This document shows, piece by piece, positions 11,101 through 22,902 of a stretch of 64,000 nucleotides of DNA. The stretch spans positions 3,534,001 to 3,598,000 of the forward strand of contig CM042982.1 in assembly GCA_023678885.1 (NCBI GenBank), given 5' to 3'. The notes below the pieces were generated by a model. It saw only the letters and a program-made list of their open reading frames with translations, searched no databases and was not told the origin of the DNA. This DNA is from Pogostemon cablin (taxonomy: Eukaryota > Streptophyta > Magnoliopsida > Lamiales > Lamiaceae). How positions within the stretch are numbered: position 1 is the stretch's first letter; the number at the start of each line of letters is the position of its first letter. A program made the position numbers and the translations under genes.

Positions 11101-14100
11101 AATACCACAATATCTGGAGCATGTGCAGGGGAAACATTCTGCAACAAGTTTGATACCATTTTCATGCCTTAAACCATTTAACAGACAAGCAATCTAACTA
11201 ATCGGAGGCTTGTATCGGAATATAATTAATTGACCAATGAAGACGGAGGGAGGTGAGTGTGCAAGAAATCATACCTTTACATGGACACAGAGAAGATCAT
11301 CTGTGTTGCAATCAACAGAAGTAGAATGAATTTCTATAGGTTGAATCAATTCAATTTTTCTCCTCCACCTTCTTCCAGGTGTAAATATCCCTTCTAAACC
11401 ACAGCGAACAGAAAACCTTTCGGGTTGCAGAGGCACCCCACGGAATGATAATAATCCTTCCTTTCCACTTTTTCCACTCTCCACAAACTTCTTGAATGAA
11501 AATTGACTCCAATCTTCTGGGTCAGGAGTAGATTTAGTACTGGGACTTGCGACAGCTGGGGGTGGTGTAGTATTTGGCGGAAGCGAGGACATGGAGTAAC
11601 TTCTAAAATGACCAAAAGAGAAAAGCTGAGAACTCGAAGTCGCAGACACTGCTGGCTTTGAGGGTGGGTTCCGAATACTTGAACTGGAACTCAATGTAGG
11701 AGGGGGTGAAGGACGGGCAGGGGGAGGAATAGAATTTTCCAAAGGAAGCAACCACTTCAATAATGCACCATAAGGATCTTGATTTGAAGAAGTAAGATTA
11801 TCCTGGTTCTCAAAGCTCAGCTGTCTTTCTTGATGTTTCTCAAATTGCAGAATCTCCAGGATAGGATCCTTAACAAACTGAATACCAACATTTATCTGTA
11901 AAAGCACCTGCATCCTTCCAAACAAGAAAGAAAATTCAAATCAGTAGCAACAGATAATGCCTTCCAGGAAAAGATGTGGATGAAACAAAGTATTTCATGC
12001 AAGAACCAGAACATTAAAGCCTCATTAAAATCAAAGAAGACACTAAAATGGATAATCTAAACATTGTAGCCAATTTGGGAAAGCCATTCACACTATGCTA
12101 TTGAAGAGGAATTTGGTAAAATACAAGCAATCCACGATCCCAGAATCATGATGCAAACAAAAGTGTGTTTAAATAATATACAGTTACCAAACATAAGTAA
12201 CTAGAAGATACGAACTGCAGTAGTTGCTAATGGAGCTTGATGCAGAAACTTTAATGTATCATAAAACAAAGGTGTCCCAATAACCAAAAAGAATGACTCA
12301 GAATCAGGTAGGATAACAATATATGTATGCTAATAGAGTAGTTATAAAAACACTTTCAGCTTCATCATAAATAACCACAACAACATAGCAGCATGCAAGC
12401 ATCGCTGTCCACAGATGCAGCAAGCTTTGGTATAAAGCATCAAGAAGTAACCCATATAATTGTAATTAACGCAACTAGGTAATAACTATGATAAAAAAAT
12501 GTTCTTGCTCCACCGAGGACACTACAAGCATCATATGGTATTGCAAAATATTCACCTATTGTAGCTTCTAGAGAAACGAGTAAAAGATCATATTCATTAT
12601 AAAATAAACTATCACAGTGCAATATGGTAAGATAAACAATCAATTAAAATAAGAAAACAGAAGCTAGATTTACTTCTGTTGTTTAAAGCAGCATTAAATT
12701 ATATCAAGTCTCATAAAGATTTTTCAAGTTTCTGCAAAACACACCACTATGTCTCCATTTGAAAGCGAGCAGCACTTGACAGAACCTCTTGCCAGTCCCC
12801 CAGATGTGTGGGAATGGAATTTTCCTCTGTCAACCACAGCGCTTACAGAGCTTTTCTTTTTTGTGCTCATTGAAGTTTCTGAAGAATCTCCTGTAAATTG
12901 TTCTTCAAATTCTGAGGAAGATTCCAAGCCGGCTTCTTGAGAAGTTCTTTTCGACCAAAGGGGTTCATCTGACTCTGCAATTCGTGCAAAAAAATGTGAA
13001 CTTTCAAACCTCTGCAGCAGTTGTTCGGTCTGTCTTTTGTGATCCTCCATCCGAAGGAGAGATTCACCAGTTGAAACATCTCTACTTGACTCTTTCACTG
13101 CAGTTCCATCATGTTGATTATGTTGATCACCAGAACTTGCAACTTCAGTCTCAGAAGCTGGAATTGCTTCTTCTCCAATGTTTCCATTTTGTTTCTTGCA
13201 GTTTTTCCCAATTCCATTTTTATTCATGACAGCAGCAACTTTAAAAGGCGTAATTATTTCTGTGTCCTGCTTATAGGCAGACAAACATGCAAGAATTCGG
13301 ATTTGTTCACCTAATAAAATCACATATGCAAATGTGTAAGAATGCAAAGCCACAGAGAAGAAAAATACAAGTTAAATGTGTAAAGTTTATGGTACACAAA
13401 CAGATACCAGGAAAAACAAAGCCACGGTCCAGGGAGTGAAATGATAGCATATCCGGTGCCTCTGTCCAATTATCAGGAACTTCTTCTGGAAAGAAGAAGA
13501 AAGGAGTTAAAAAAGGTACAAATGAATTTTAGAATATTTCCCTAGATCAACTCCAGTAAAGTCTAATCAACCATGTCACCAAATCCGAACCACCATGTCT
13601 AACTACATGCTACAGTAAAATGCCACCACCACATTAACTACCACACAATTTGCATGACAACCTAGAATTATGGCTTCACAGTTCAAGATCCAAGCTCAAT
13701 CTCAACGAATTTTAATGCATTGAAGCTTGAGCCTCAGATTACATGGCCAACAAGCTGAAGCTCAAAGATGAGTCTCGTGAGCTTGATCCTCTTGCAATAT
13801 TAACTGATAATGTGCAGAGACCATCCAGCAAAGAGCATAACTATGAGAAGCATGCTTCATCTAAAGCAACGTTTCTTTCTTTCACTCAGTCACAACTAAT
13901 CAAGTCATGCTATATCAATTTCATATAACATTAAATAACACTAACATTTTAACAGCAAGACAGAGATCATACTATATGGAATAATTATGAAGCCATCTTC
14001 TTCTTTAACTTCTACATGACTGTCAACTTGAGAGTTACTCTTTCCACTAGAAACAGCTGTGTGGCCATTCTCATCCCAAAAGTCATCACTCTCTGCATTG

Positions 14101-14252
14101 TATGTTTCAGAAGATGTACTCTGTTGATAAGGATCTTCAGAGATCAGACCCTCTAACGTAGCTGCAGCTTTAGTCACATAATTTGCATCAGGTTGAGTCT
14201 CTTTGCCAGGCTGCGGCTCCTGACTGTTAGACCGCAGCATCAAAAAATTCAT
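8103..14252 (-). CDS. TRIPP: TRIPP-like subunit of the TRAPPII membrane-trafficking complex
   Basis: Ten coding exons read in frame on the minus strand: 14252-13973, 13485-13408, 13310-12745, 11907-11275, 11138-10984, 9758-9550, 9471-9344, 9264-8921, 8839-8736 and 8173-8103, giving 855 residues. All introns have GT-AG borders. The protein starts MNFLMLRSNSQEP, carries conserved blocks such as DNWTEAPDMLSFHSLDRGF, GDIVVLLQINVG, SPAHAPDIVVFIDAITIVFE and GEEHSFILKP, and ends TYIPEQSLKINATSSIATSIF. These match, from memory, Arabidopsis At3g17900, described as TRIPP, a plant-specific component of the TRAPPII complex acting in Golgi/TGN trafficking and cytokinesis. A Ser/Pro-rich segment (about residues 345-395) looks disordered. 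An acceptor (ttttgcag) 18 bp upstream of the ATG implies an intron in the 5' leader. A Stowaway-like MITE sits in the intron at 9759-10983. The family call is strong; the function is by homology. Confidence 0.9.
10547..10840. mobile_element. Stowaway-like MITE inside a TRIPP intron
   Basis: Left end ctccctccatcccggg and right end catgggaaggag are inverted, and TA flanks both sides (10545-10546, 10841-10842). Subterminal gtatttttaccc and its inverse also pair. Inside, a 40-bp unit containing gtaaataaagttgttggga is present twice in tandem (about 10660 and 10702). Confidence 0.8.
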
Positions 14253-15083
14253 ATTTCACCAAATATCTTTCTGCAAAATCAATAAAGGTCAAAATTTTAA
14301 TTTCATCTGGAAGAAATCTAAAGCTTATTTCAAAATAATATTAAGACATACAAAGATAGCTTCTTTTCAACGATGAGTACCTTACACGTACTCAGAAACT
14401 TTAAAAATAAATCCACAAAATTCTACTTCAATGATGAGTAACATATACTGAAACACCTACTCCAGTCTCCATCGCTAACCAAGAGAGTTCTTGAGATCCA
14501 AATTCCCAATTTCTAATGTTAAATTTACGTAAATTTACCAATTGCCGCTGGCACATCATCAGAAAATGCATTTCGACATGGCTGATATCAAAATTCCAAC
14601 AAACGCACACATCACAAACACGCATCTCAAAAATCAGAACTTAAAATAATGAACTTCAGCACATAGAAATCCACTAATTCTGCAAAATCGAACTAGGTCT
14701 TCACTTCTGAACCGTTCAGTTTAATAATTCACTTACGTATTCGGAGTAGCCGATAATTAATTGGATGCAAATGCCAGTTCGACTGAATAACGAAAGTGAC
14801 CGGGAAATTGACCCGATCGGAGATTGGCGGGTCGTCGGAGCAGTGAGACCCGGTTCAACGACAAATCCCGTTTCAGCAGTGGGATGGAAATCACGAGGTG
14901 GAGGTGCTGGATCTGCGGCGAACCGGGAGCAGCAGTATGGTTGCCGCAGTAGATTACAGTCTTCTTCTTCGTATTACTGTGGTGCTTCAGAATCGGGATC
15001 TTTGTACACTTTCCATACTAAGATTAACAAAATAATAATAGAAAATTATAACCGTTGTAATGTTTTCGTTTTATTAAATTAAA
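14253..15083 (-). promoter_or_regulatory. 5' leader and promoter region of TRIPP
   Basis: The coding ATG is preceded by an acceptor at 14271-14272, so part of this stretch should be a leader intron and an upstream non-coding exon. The segment 14760-15010 is richer in GC than its surroundings and is a likely site for the first exon and transcription start. No TATA box was placed with confidence. Confidence 0.4.
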
Positions 15084-15874
15084 TTAAATTTACTTTTAAT
15101 CTTAAATTCACTAGTTAGGCTATTGTGAACTCCATTCATAGAAATGTTTGTGTAAATTCAATCTAAAAATATATCTATATTAAAAAAAATGAAATGAATA
15201 ATTTTTTTAATGAAATTAAAATATTAACAACAAATAAATAAATAGAAAATATACATTACGTACGAATCAATTGCTATACAAATTATAATTACGATATTAA
15301 TATAATAATAATGTAATTGAGGTTAATTATTAATTTTGATACTTTTTTATTTTTACGGCTCCAAAGAATGTAAAATTATTTGGTTAATTCTCTGCGATGA
15401 GAGAATTTTTCGAGTTAAACTAATCAACGTCAATAGTAATTCTTTATTTTTCGAACTGATTAATTTTAGTTGTTAATTAAGTGTTTCGCATATCAAATAA
15501 TATTAATACAAACTCTTTTATAAATCGAATTCATCGTATAATCTTATATACTACTAATGGAATACTTAAATTAAGATAGATCACATGATTTACTAGGTTT
15601 ATGATGTAAACTCAGGCTAACCCATAATTGAATATATGTTTAAATAATACATTCTTCCAATTCGAAATCATAAGACTCCATAATTTAATATTATTTTCTG
15701 TTGTAAAAAATGTTACTTCATTGAATATGATAACTTTTTTAAAATTTTGACTTCACTTAAAATAATTTTATAATAATCATATAAAATTTTCATATTAATT
15801 AACATGTCACTAAAATGATATAAATTATTAAAAATATACTAAATATATAATAAATACGTATACTTTAATATATT
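15084..15874. other. AT-rich intergenic DNA
   Basis: No gene, RNA or bounded repeat was recognised here. Confidence 0.5.
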
Positions 15875-15883
15875 TTAATTAAA

Positions 15884-16843
15884 GAGTATTGTTAAATATA
15901 CACCCTTTTTTATTAAGTACACACCTTTTATTAAATACACATTCAAAATAATTTTTTATTTCTTAATTTTATTTTATACACACCCTTGAAATTTCAAAAT
16001 TACCCTTATAAATTTAAATTATTTGCACACATTAAAACATATCAATTCAATTTTCCTGAAAAATAAACCTTCTCTGTTCTCAAAATTTCAAGTTCTTGCT
16101 CTTTACGTCCAACCAACTGATATAGTTTGCAATACCCAGTTAATTTAGCCCCAAAAACACAAAGAAGATCACGATTCGATCAAATTTTCAATTTCAAAAC
16201 CCTTTAATTCAGATTACGATTTAAATTTATTAGATTTTGTTTTTTAAAGCTTTTGTCAAATCTAATTACTATGAATTTGTAATTTTCCATTTAGTTTTGG
16301 GGAAAATTAATCTTTTCACAAACTTCGACGAAGATTCTATCAACAATCCAAGGGGATCAAACAGTAGTTTCTTGTCATTAATTTAGAAAAGGAGTTACAA
16401 CATAACTAGAAAAAAAAACACAGATATAATTGAAAATATTATTTATTGCAAATTTAATTCATATACTATTCCCAAACAATGCAATAACCACATCGCTGAA
16501 AATCCTCAAGAACAGACAAGAAGCCTTTTTATTATTTTTTCAATGCTTCTTGCAAATATAGAAGTGTTTTGTCCATCTTTCCCAAATCTTAATACATGTA
16601 GCAACATTCTATTCTCTGAAACTTTCATGATCTTCCGACGTGATTTGCATAATTCTTGATTCATCATGTAGATGCAGGTCAGTGGTTATAACGCAAGATA
16701 ATTATCAATAATTTAGGGTTCATAAGAAAATGGTGTGTATTTAATAAATTAAGGGTATTTTAGACTTTAAACTAATTTATATATTTATTATATAATTATG
16801 GGATGTGTATTTAATAATAAGGGGTGTGTATTTAAAGATACCC
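15884..16843. mobile_element. Mutator-like non-autonomous element, 'ACACACC' family copy 1
   Basis: The element is bounded by a perfect 9-bp direct repeat, ttaattaaa (15875-15883 and 16844-16852). The ends are inverted: gagtattgttaaatatacac on the left against gggtatctttaaatacacac read from the right, each followed by a second attaaatacaca motif. The 960-bp interior has no transposase frame. Copy 2 is at 34851-35945. A 9-bp duplication with long imperfect inverted repeats is the pattern of Mutator-like elements. Confidence 0.8.
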
Positions 16844-17028
16844 TTAATTAAATTATTATATAATTTTACAATTTCAAGCTTCGATTATTATAATACCATT
16901 CAAACTATTAAATAAAAATTCTAAGTCTTGAATTAATAATTAACTTATGAGGATGTCTATTCGAACCCCGCAAATACTTGATGCACCTATTTACTAACTA
17001 CACTCCAATATTTTATTTATATGTATAT

Positions 17029-17955
17029 GGACTAGCTATTCGCACCCCTAAAATTACTAAACTTACCACATTTATTGCATACACCCAAATATATTTTATG
17101 AATATATATACATATATTACTAAACATACCCCAAATAATACAATTTTACCATTTGATTATCATTCATGACTATTTCGCCAACCCTGATGACGTTGAAGGG
17201 ATAAGAGAATTTTGATGAAATCAAGATAAATGACAATAGAGCTCCTAAGCCATTGAGATTATTGTCAAGTTAATTGAACTTGAGTTAGAGGAAGTAAGTG
17301 GCTAATGATGAAAAAAGTTCATCTCTATTCGTATAATTTGGGTGTTTGAATTAACTACAAATAGGTTCAATGACCTATTAAAAAAGAAATGTTCGTAATC
17401 TTTCTTTGTTTTGTGCTGATTTGAGATTATTTTGAATTGTTCATCACCTCTATATGTACAAAAAGAAATTTACTCAAATAATAACAATTTGTTCAGAAAT
17501 ATTCGTGATCTTTCACTATATGATTGTGTTGATTTTTAGTATATTTGTTGATTTCGATAGTGGTGGTTCATCGTTTGTTATTGTTTAAGTTTTTCTTTTT
17601 CTTTTTTTTCTTTTTACTTGGAGATAGTTCAATGTTGCCAGAATGTGTAAACAAAATTCTCCAAGTTGAGGAGTATTCAATTCAGTATGTTTTTTTTTTA
17701 TCCGTTCTTATTTTTTCATTTTTCTTTTCTTTGTAAATCTTTCTTTCGTGAATTCATAGTATGATTCTTGTAATCTGTTTTCTCTCTCGATTAATCTATA
17801 TTAAGGTTTTTAAATTATGGTTTATGTGGTAAATTTAGAAATTTAGGATATGAATAATCATATAAGGGTATTTATGTTTTATTAATAATAAATATTTTAA
17901 TTTAAATATATATAGGGTACATTTAGTAATTTCGGGGGTGCGAATAGCCGCCCTC
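17029..17955. mobile_element. Mutator-like element nested inside 16949-19035
   Basis: The 10-bp direct repeat atatgtatat flanks it exactly (17019-17028 and 17956-17965). Left end: gactagctattcgcacccct; right end read inverted: gagggcggctattcgcaccc, continuing into matching attactaaa on both sides. The interior (927 bp) is T-rich and non-coding. It belongs to the same terminal-repeat family as its host element. Confidence 0.85.
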
Positions 17956-18254
17956 ATATGTATATTAACATTCTAACCACTAACAAACTAACTTTGTCCG
18001 ATAAAAAAAAATACATTAACATTACTAAATATATCCCTATTAAGATCATTATACCCTCTTTTATTTTATCTTTATTTTTTTAATAAATAAGAAAATAACA
18101 AATAGGGTATCATGCCAATATTGCTAAAATTACAGAGACATGGAAATGATGTATACAGAGGTTTGAATTCGATTCTTACGTCGTCCGTGTTCTTTTCACC
18201 AATACAACTAAATTTGTCCATCAAGAAACTAACAGGGAAAAAGGGACAAGGCTT

Positions 18255-18658
18255 GACCGAAATCCTAAGAGAAAACAATTGTGAAAGAGAGTATGAAATC
18301 AAATCAACACAAAGGAAAAAAAATGACCAGAATTTTAAGAGAAATCAATTGCGAAAAAGAGATTATGAAATCAATTCAAAAAAAAAAAAAAAAACAAAAA
18401 AGCAAAGAATTAAAAGAATGGTGGCAATGGAGGGGAGTTTCTAGTGAGCACATAATCTGGAAACAGTGTGATTTCCACCCACAAGAGAAACACATTGGAT
18501 TTCCACCAATTGATTTCTATCGCAATTTATTTCTCTTACAACAACGTAGTTATTCGTAACAGTAAAGTCATGAATGGCTGAAAAACCTTCCATGGAGAAA
18601 ATAGGCACATCTGAGCAACACATTGAATTCTTTCGCAATTGATTTCTCTTAGAATTCT
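18255..18658. repeat. Paired direct and inverted repeats (hairpin-forming)
   Basis: Two direct copies of a 45-bp unit (cctaagagaaaacaattg at 18263 and ttttaagagaaatcaattgc at 18333, period 70) face two inverted partial copies (ccaattgatttctatcgc at 18505 and tttcgcaattgatttctc at 18631). A single strand could fold into a long-armed hairpin. Confidence 0.6.
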
Positions 18659-19044
18659 GCCCGCATATCGCGATTCTATTGTACAATCTTGTGATCCCAA
18701 TTATTGGAGTCGTGTGGTTAATCTCGATCCCTGCAGGGATTCTAATATGATGGGTAGAGTGCCAGTATGGATATGGAGGAAGAGGGTGAGGGTTTGAATT
18801 AATCAGGCATGATGTTATGGAGCCGATTCTGTTTGATGGAGGAGTAGTTTGGTGTGAAGTGAAAAATGAAGGCAGAGCACGGCGACTTTGAGGAGCAAAT
18901 AATTCTTTGTTTTTAATTAATTTTAATTATATAATTTTATAAGGATATTTATGTCTTATGATTTAAGAATATTCTAGTCTTTAATAGAAATGTGGTTTGT
19001 TAAGTAATTTTGGTAGTGCGAATAGGCGCTCCCTTTTAACTTAT

Positions 19045-20242
19045 TTTTCATCCAATAACATGTTACACTATAGAGCTACACAAGTTTTCAGCCCACCATT
19101 TTCCATAACATTACTTGCCTCCTTTACGTGTGGACCAATAGTGTAAAGTCCATAGTGATTGGGCCTACTTTGAGGCCCAAAATCATATGTTATTCTGCAT
19201 TGACTAATTTTTTATTCTACTAAGCATATGCTATATGAAATTAACACTCCTTCAGTATCTTTTCTCCCCGCCCACAAAATATGGACGTAGATAAAGTAAA
19301 GTGATAATTTTTAAAAATATTAATTAATAAATAAATAATAAAGTATATTACATGCATTAAGTATTAGTATTTTTTTTTAAATAAAATGTAAGAGTAAGGA
19401 AAATTGTTTTGATTTTTTGTATTTCAGTCTTTAAGAAGGTGAAATTTTTTATGAGATGATTAAATTGAAAAGGATGAAAACTATTGAGAGAAGAATAAAG
19501 TATTATATGGAAAAAAATATCTTAAATTTTAAAAAGGAAAAAAAAAAACACAAAGTCAACCAGTATGGAAATTCATGGATAAGTAAAAGAAAATCTACAA
19601 ATAGATAAATAATTAAATGAAATAAAAAATTGGGTTAATCATCTAAAATCACATCAAAATACATGTTGATTGTTACACTTAAGGAAAAAATATATATATA
19701 AATCTCACATAACATGTTTTTAAATTAAGATTAAGTAAGAGTTATGAGCACCATTGGACTACGCATGAGTCATGCTTACGTGGATGGATAAGTCCTTCCT
19801 CCTCTCATTTGTTTGTTTATTGGATTAAGTAATTGATAATTAAAGGGCGTACTACTCAAAACAAGATAAAATAGCAATTTCACATTTTAACACTACCTCT
19901 TTTTTGGTCATATATTTGTATTTCTCTCATAATTATGAATAGTTTTTTAGTGCAATTTAATACTTTGATCAAATAAAAACATTAAAATGAAATTGCTAAG
20001 TGAAATTTAATTTGATAAAATGTGGACTTACATTAAATTTAAATTTATTCGTTCCACACCATTAAACTTGAACAAGATTATCATGTGAAACAATTCCAAA
20101 ATTCAACGGGATTAAAAGCAGATAAAGTATAAGTTGAGAATATAATTATATATCTTTAATTAATATTTTAATTTTAAAGATAAGCATTAAATTATAAGTT
20201 TAATTGCAGTACACCTAAATAATATCAATAGTTGGGCCAGTT
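19045..20242. other. AT-rich intergenic DNA
   Basis: No coding exon or bounded element was recognised here. Confidence 0.5.
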
Positions 20243-20251
20243 TTTTGCTTA

Positions 20252-20967
20252 GGGCGGTACTATTACCACCCAAAATATTACTAAAAGCACACGAATTTAA
20301 AAAAAAATAATAATAAAATTTCTATTATACCCTAACTTTTAATTTACATCCATACTAATTTCAACTAGCCTATTTTACTAATTTCACCCAATGCTATTAA
20401 TAGATCCACCCAAATACATTCCTGCGCAAACACACACTTACAATTCTAAAAAGAAAACGATTGCAAGAAAAAGGAAAAAAAACAGAAGATGGGAGAGAGA
20501 AAGACAAGAGTAAAAAGGAAACCAGAGAAAAAAAAAAAACTATTGTAAAAAAGAGATGGCTGAAGAGGGAGAGAGAAGAGGGTGTTATTGGAATATAGGA
20601 TATGTGTTTTCAATCTTATAATTGAAATTCATGTTTTTATGTTGACGTGAAAGAATATTCATGTTTATGTATAAAAACAACATTGCGAATAAGTTTATTT
20701 AAAATTTTACATCAACTAATTTCTTTCTTGTTTATGTCTGATCTTTTTCTTCTTCTCTTCCTGTTCTAAATTTTATCCAAATGTGTATTTAGGATTTAAT
20801 ATTTGATGGATGAAGTTTTAATTTCGGGTGAACTTATAGTAAAATAAGTTAATTTGAGTTAGTATGGGTGCAAGTTAGAAGTGAGGGTATAATATAAATT
20901 TTACTCTTATTTTTTTATAGAAATTAGGGTGCTTTTAGTAATATTTTGGATGACAATAGTATCACCA
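20252..20967. mobile_element. Mutator-like non-autonomous element, 'AATATTACTAAAAGCAC' family
   Basis: The left end contains cccaaaatattactaaaagc and the right end is its near-perfect inverse (gcttttagtaatattttgga). Imperfect inverted similarity extends to the very ends (ggcggtactattac against tggtgatactattg). It is flanked by ttttgctta (20243-20251) and ttttgttta (20968-20976), a 9-bp duplication with one mismatch. The 716-bp interior is non-coding. Confidence 0.8.
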
Positions 20968-21100
20968 TTTTGTTTAATCCTCATAGCTCAATAAAATAAA
21001 ATAATTAAAAATAAATTAATAACTAACCACTACACCTTTAATTTTTATCATACAAACCACCAAGTGCACCACAAAATAACTCTTATATTTATATATGAGC

Positions 21101-21337
21101 CCCCAGGGCATAGCTCAAGTGGTAGAGGGGAGGGTGGAAAGGCCTTCCAGCTGAGCTTGGTTGCTGCAGGGTGGGGGTTCGAATCCTGCCTTTGGCATGG
21201 ATTTGGCCCCTTGCAAGCACAAGTTTAACAGTGAGCCCTCTCTATAAGCCACTTGAGGCACATCCTGCGATTTACCTCCTCCACCAATCCCCAGGGCAGG
21301 GGCGGTGGGGGCCCCTAATGGTGGGGTACACCATTTT
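21101..21337 (+). mobile_element. tRNA-derived SINE, copy 1
   Basis: A perfect 18-bp target duplication (ttatatttatatatgagc) lies at 21083-21100 and 21338-21355. The head carries a pol III A box (tagctcaagtggtagaggg) and B box (gggttcgaatcctg) as in a tRNA-related SINE promoter, and the 3' end reads tggggtacacca followed by a T run. The tRNA fold itself is not complete, so this is not a tRNA gene. A second, diverged copy is at about 39500-39718. Confidence 0.9.
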
Positions 21338-21355
21338 TTATATTTATATATGAGC

Positions 21356-22902
21356 AAGATATATAATATACTTAAACGACAAATGTAAAATAATACATTA
21401 ATGATGAGTATACAATTATATAATAAGGACTAACACTAAATCTTAAAGTAAGATTACATAAAGTACAAGATTATGTGATAAATTATACAACAACCTTCCA
21501 TCACAATCATTTGCGAACTTTAAAATTATTGGATGCTAGTACAACATAAAAGAAAATATTAATTTAATAAATGATGTTGGTAATAAGATTAAATTTGAAA
21601 GAATTAAAATGGTGGGAACTTAATAATTTCAAATAAGCAATATAGGGGTTAAATAGGAACATTAACATATGTTGATAAGATGTGGCATATAATAACCACA
21701 CATATAAATAGAACCAAATCCAAAGCCTTCACTAGAACCACATAGTAAATTTATTAACAATATTATTGTATTAAATTATTGTGGTGATTTTACATTTTAA
21801 ACCATTAATAATCATTTATGTCATTTTCGCACCTCATCTCTTATGTTTGTAATTATATAATTGATATGTAATTAAAGAAAAAAATTCAACTATTATTTTA
21901 TTTTTTCCTATGTGTCATTCATAAAAAAATGTGATATGTTTATAATTATATAATTGATATGTAATTAAGAAAGAAAATTTAACTATTTTTCAAGTCGATA
22001 ATCTCATTTTTAGGATATTTTTTTTCACGTGTCATTCATTAAAAGATGTGGTATGGGATATATTACGCTCAAAATGATACAGAAAATCCTTTGTTGTTAG
22101 ATAAATTAGATTAAAAAAATATAAATAAAAATAAAAAATTTACCGTATGGTAGTGGTATACATTCAAAAATAGTCATACTTCCTATTTACTAAATAGGAC
22201 GAATGTTCGAAAGAGGAAACTTTACATTTCTACTGTTCCACCGCGGAAAAACGGAAAAGTGAAAAATAAAAATAAAAATAAAAAATTTGATCTTGGTTCT
22301 GTTGTTCTTAAATTTGTTGTGATTCATAAAATAATTGAGAGCTAAAAATCTGGCCCATTTTGTGATTCTCCATGGTTGCGAAGTCAGCACTCCAAACTCC
22401 CTTCTCCTCTCTCTCTCCCTCTCTGTCTACTCTCGTCACAACATTTTCAGAATTCAAGATTTCTTCACCATAAAATCAACAACCTAAAGCGATTGATGTG
22501 CATATCTCAAACCTTGCTGTTCATAATTCACCTCAGATATTTTCTCTCCCAACAATCAACTTGTGTTCCAATTCTTGTGTCTCCCCTTCAATTCTGTAGT
22601 CCCACACCAGTAAGTACTGTTTCTTTGTATGGCTGAATCACTCATTAACTGTAAACCGCTTCTTAATATAGCATATCTCCCTTTACTTTCTGTGTTTTGC
22701 GATCCACAAGTTTCTGAGAAATCTATGTGCTTGTTTTAATACCTATCAATCTTTGTTTCTTGGCGTGGTTTGAAGTTTTATGGGTAGAAACTGAAATTCT
22801 GCTAGTAATTAAGCTCTTGAGAAGCTGAAAGTGACACATGGGATTGGGATTACTCTTTGATTATTTAGATTCAATCTTTGAGGGAAAGTTGCTAAGTTTG
22901 GT
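21356..22902 (+). promoter_or_regulatory. Upstream region and leader of the PAS/LOV gene
   Basis: The first kilobase is AT-rich and featureless. A CT-rich stretch (ctctctctccctctctg) at about 22411-22427, typical of plant 5' leaders, suggests that transcription starts near 22400 and that the leader runs to the ATG at 22903. An intron in the leader is possible but was not resolved. Confidence 0.4.

Larger units (their letters stand above)
16949..19035. mobile_element. Mutator-like non-autonomous element (outer), carrying a nested relative
   Basis: The 9-bp direct repeat ttaacttat flanks both ends (16940-16948 and 19036-19044). Terminal inverted repeats are built on ctattcgcaccccaaaatta: gtctattcgaaccccgcaaa on the left and gcctattcgcactaccaaaa read from the right. 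It is interrupted by another element of the same terminal family at 17029-17955. Without that insert and its target duplication the outer element is about 1150 bp. No transposase is present. It also holds direct and inverted repeats at 18255-18658. Confidence 0.8.

Noticed and set aside
13743..13928. Plus-strand 61-codon frame
   Set aside because: It lies in the first coding intron of TRIPP on the opposite strand and shows no family signal.
21101..21190. tRNA gene suggested by A and B boxes
   Set aside because: No cloverleaf closes, the sequence continues into a SINE body, and an 18-bp target duplication flanks the whole unit.
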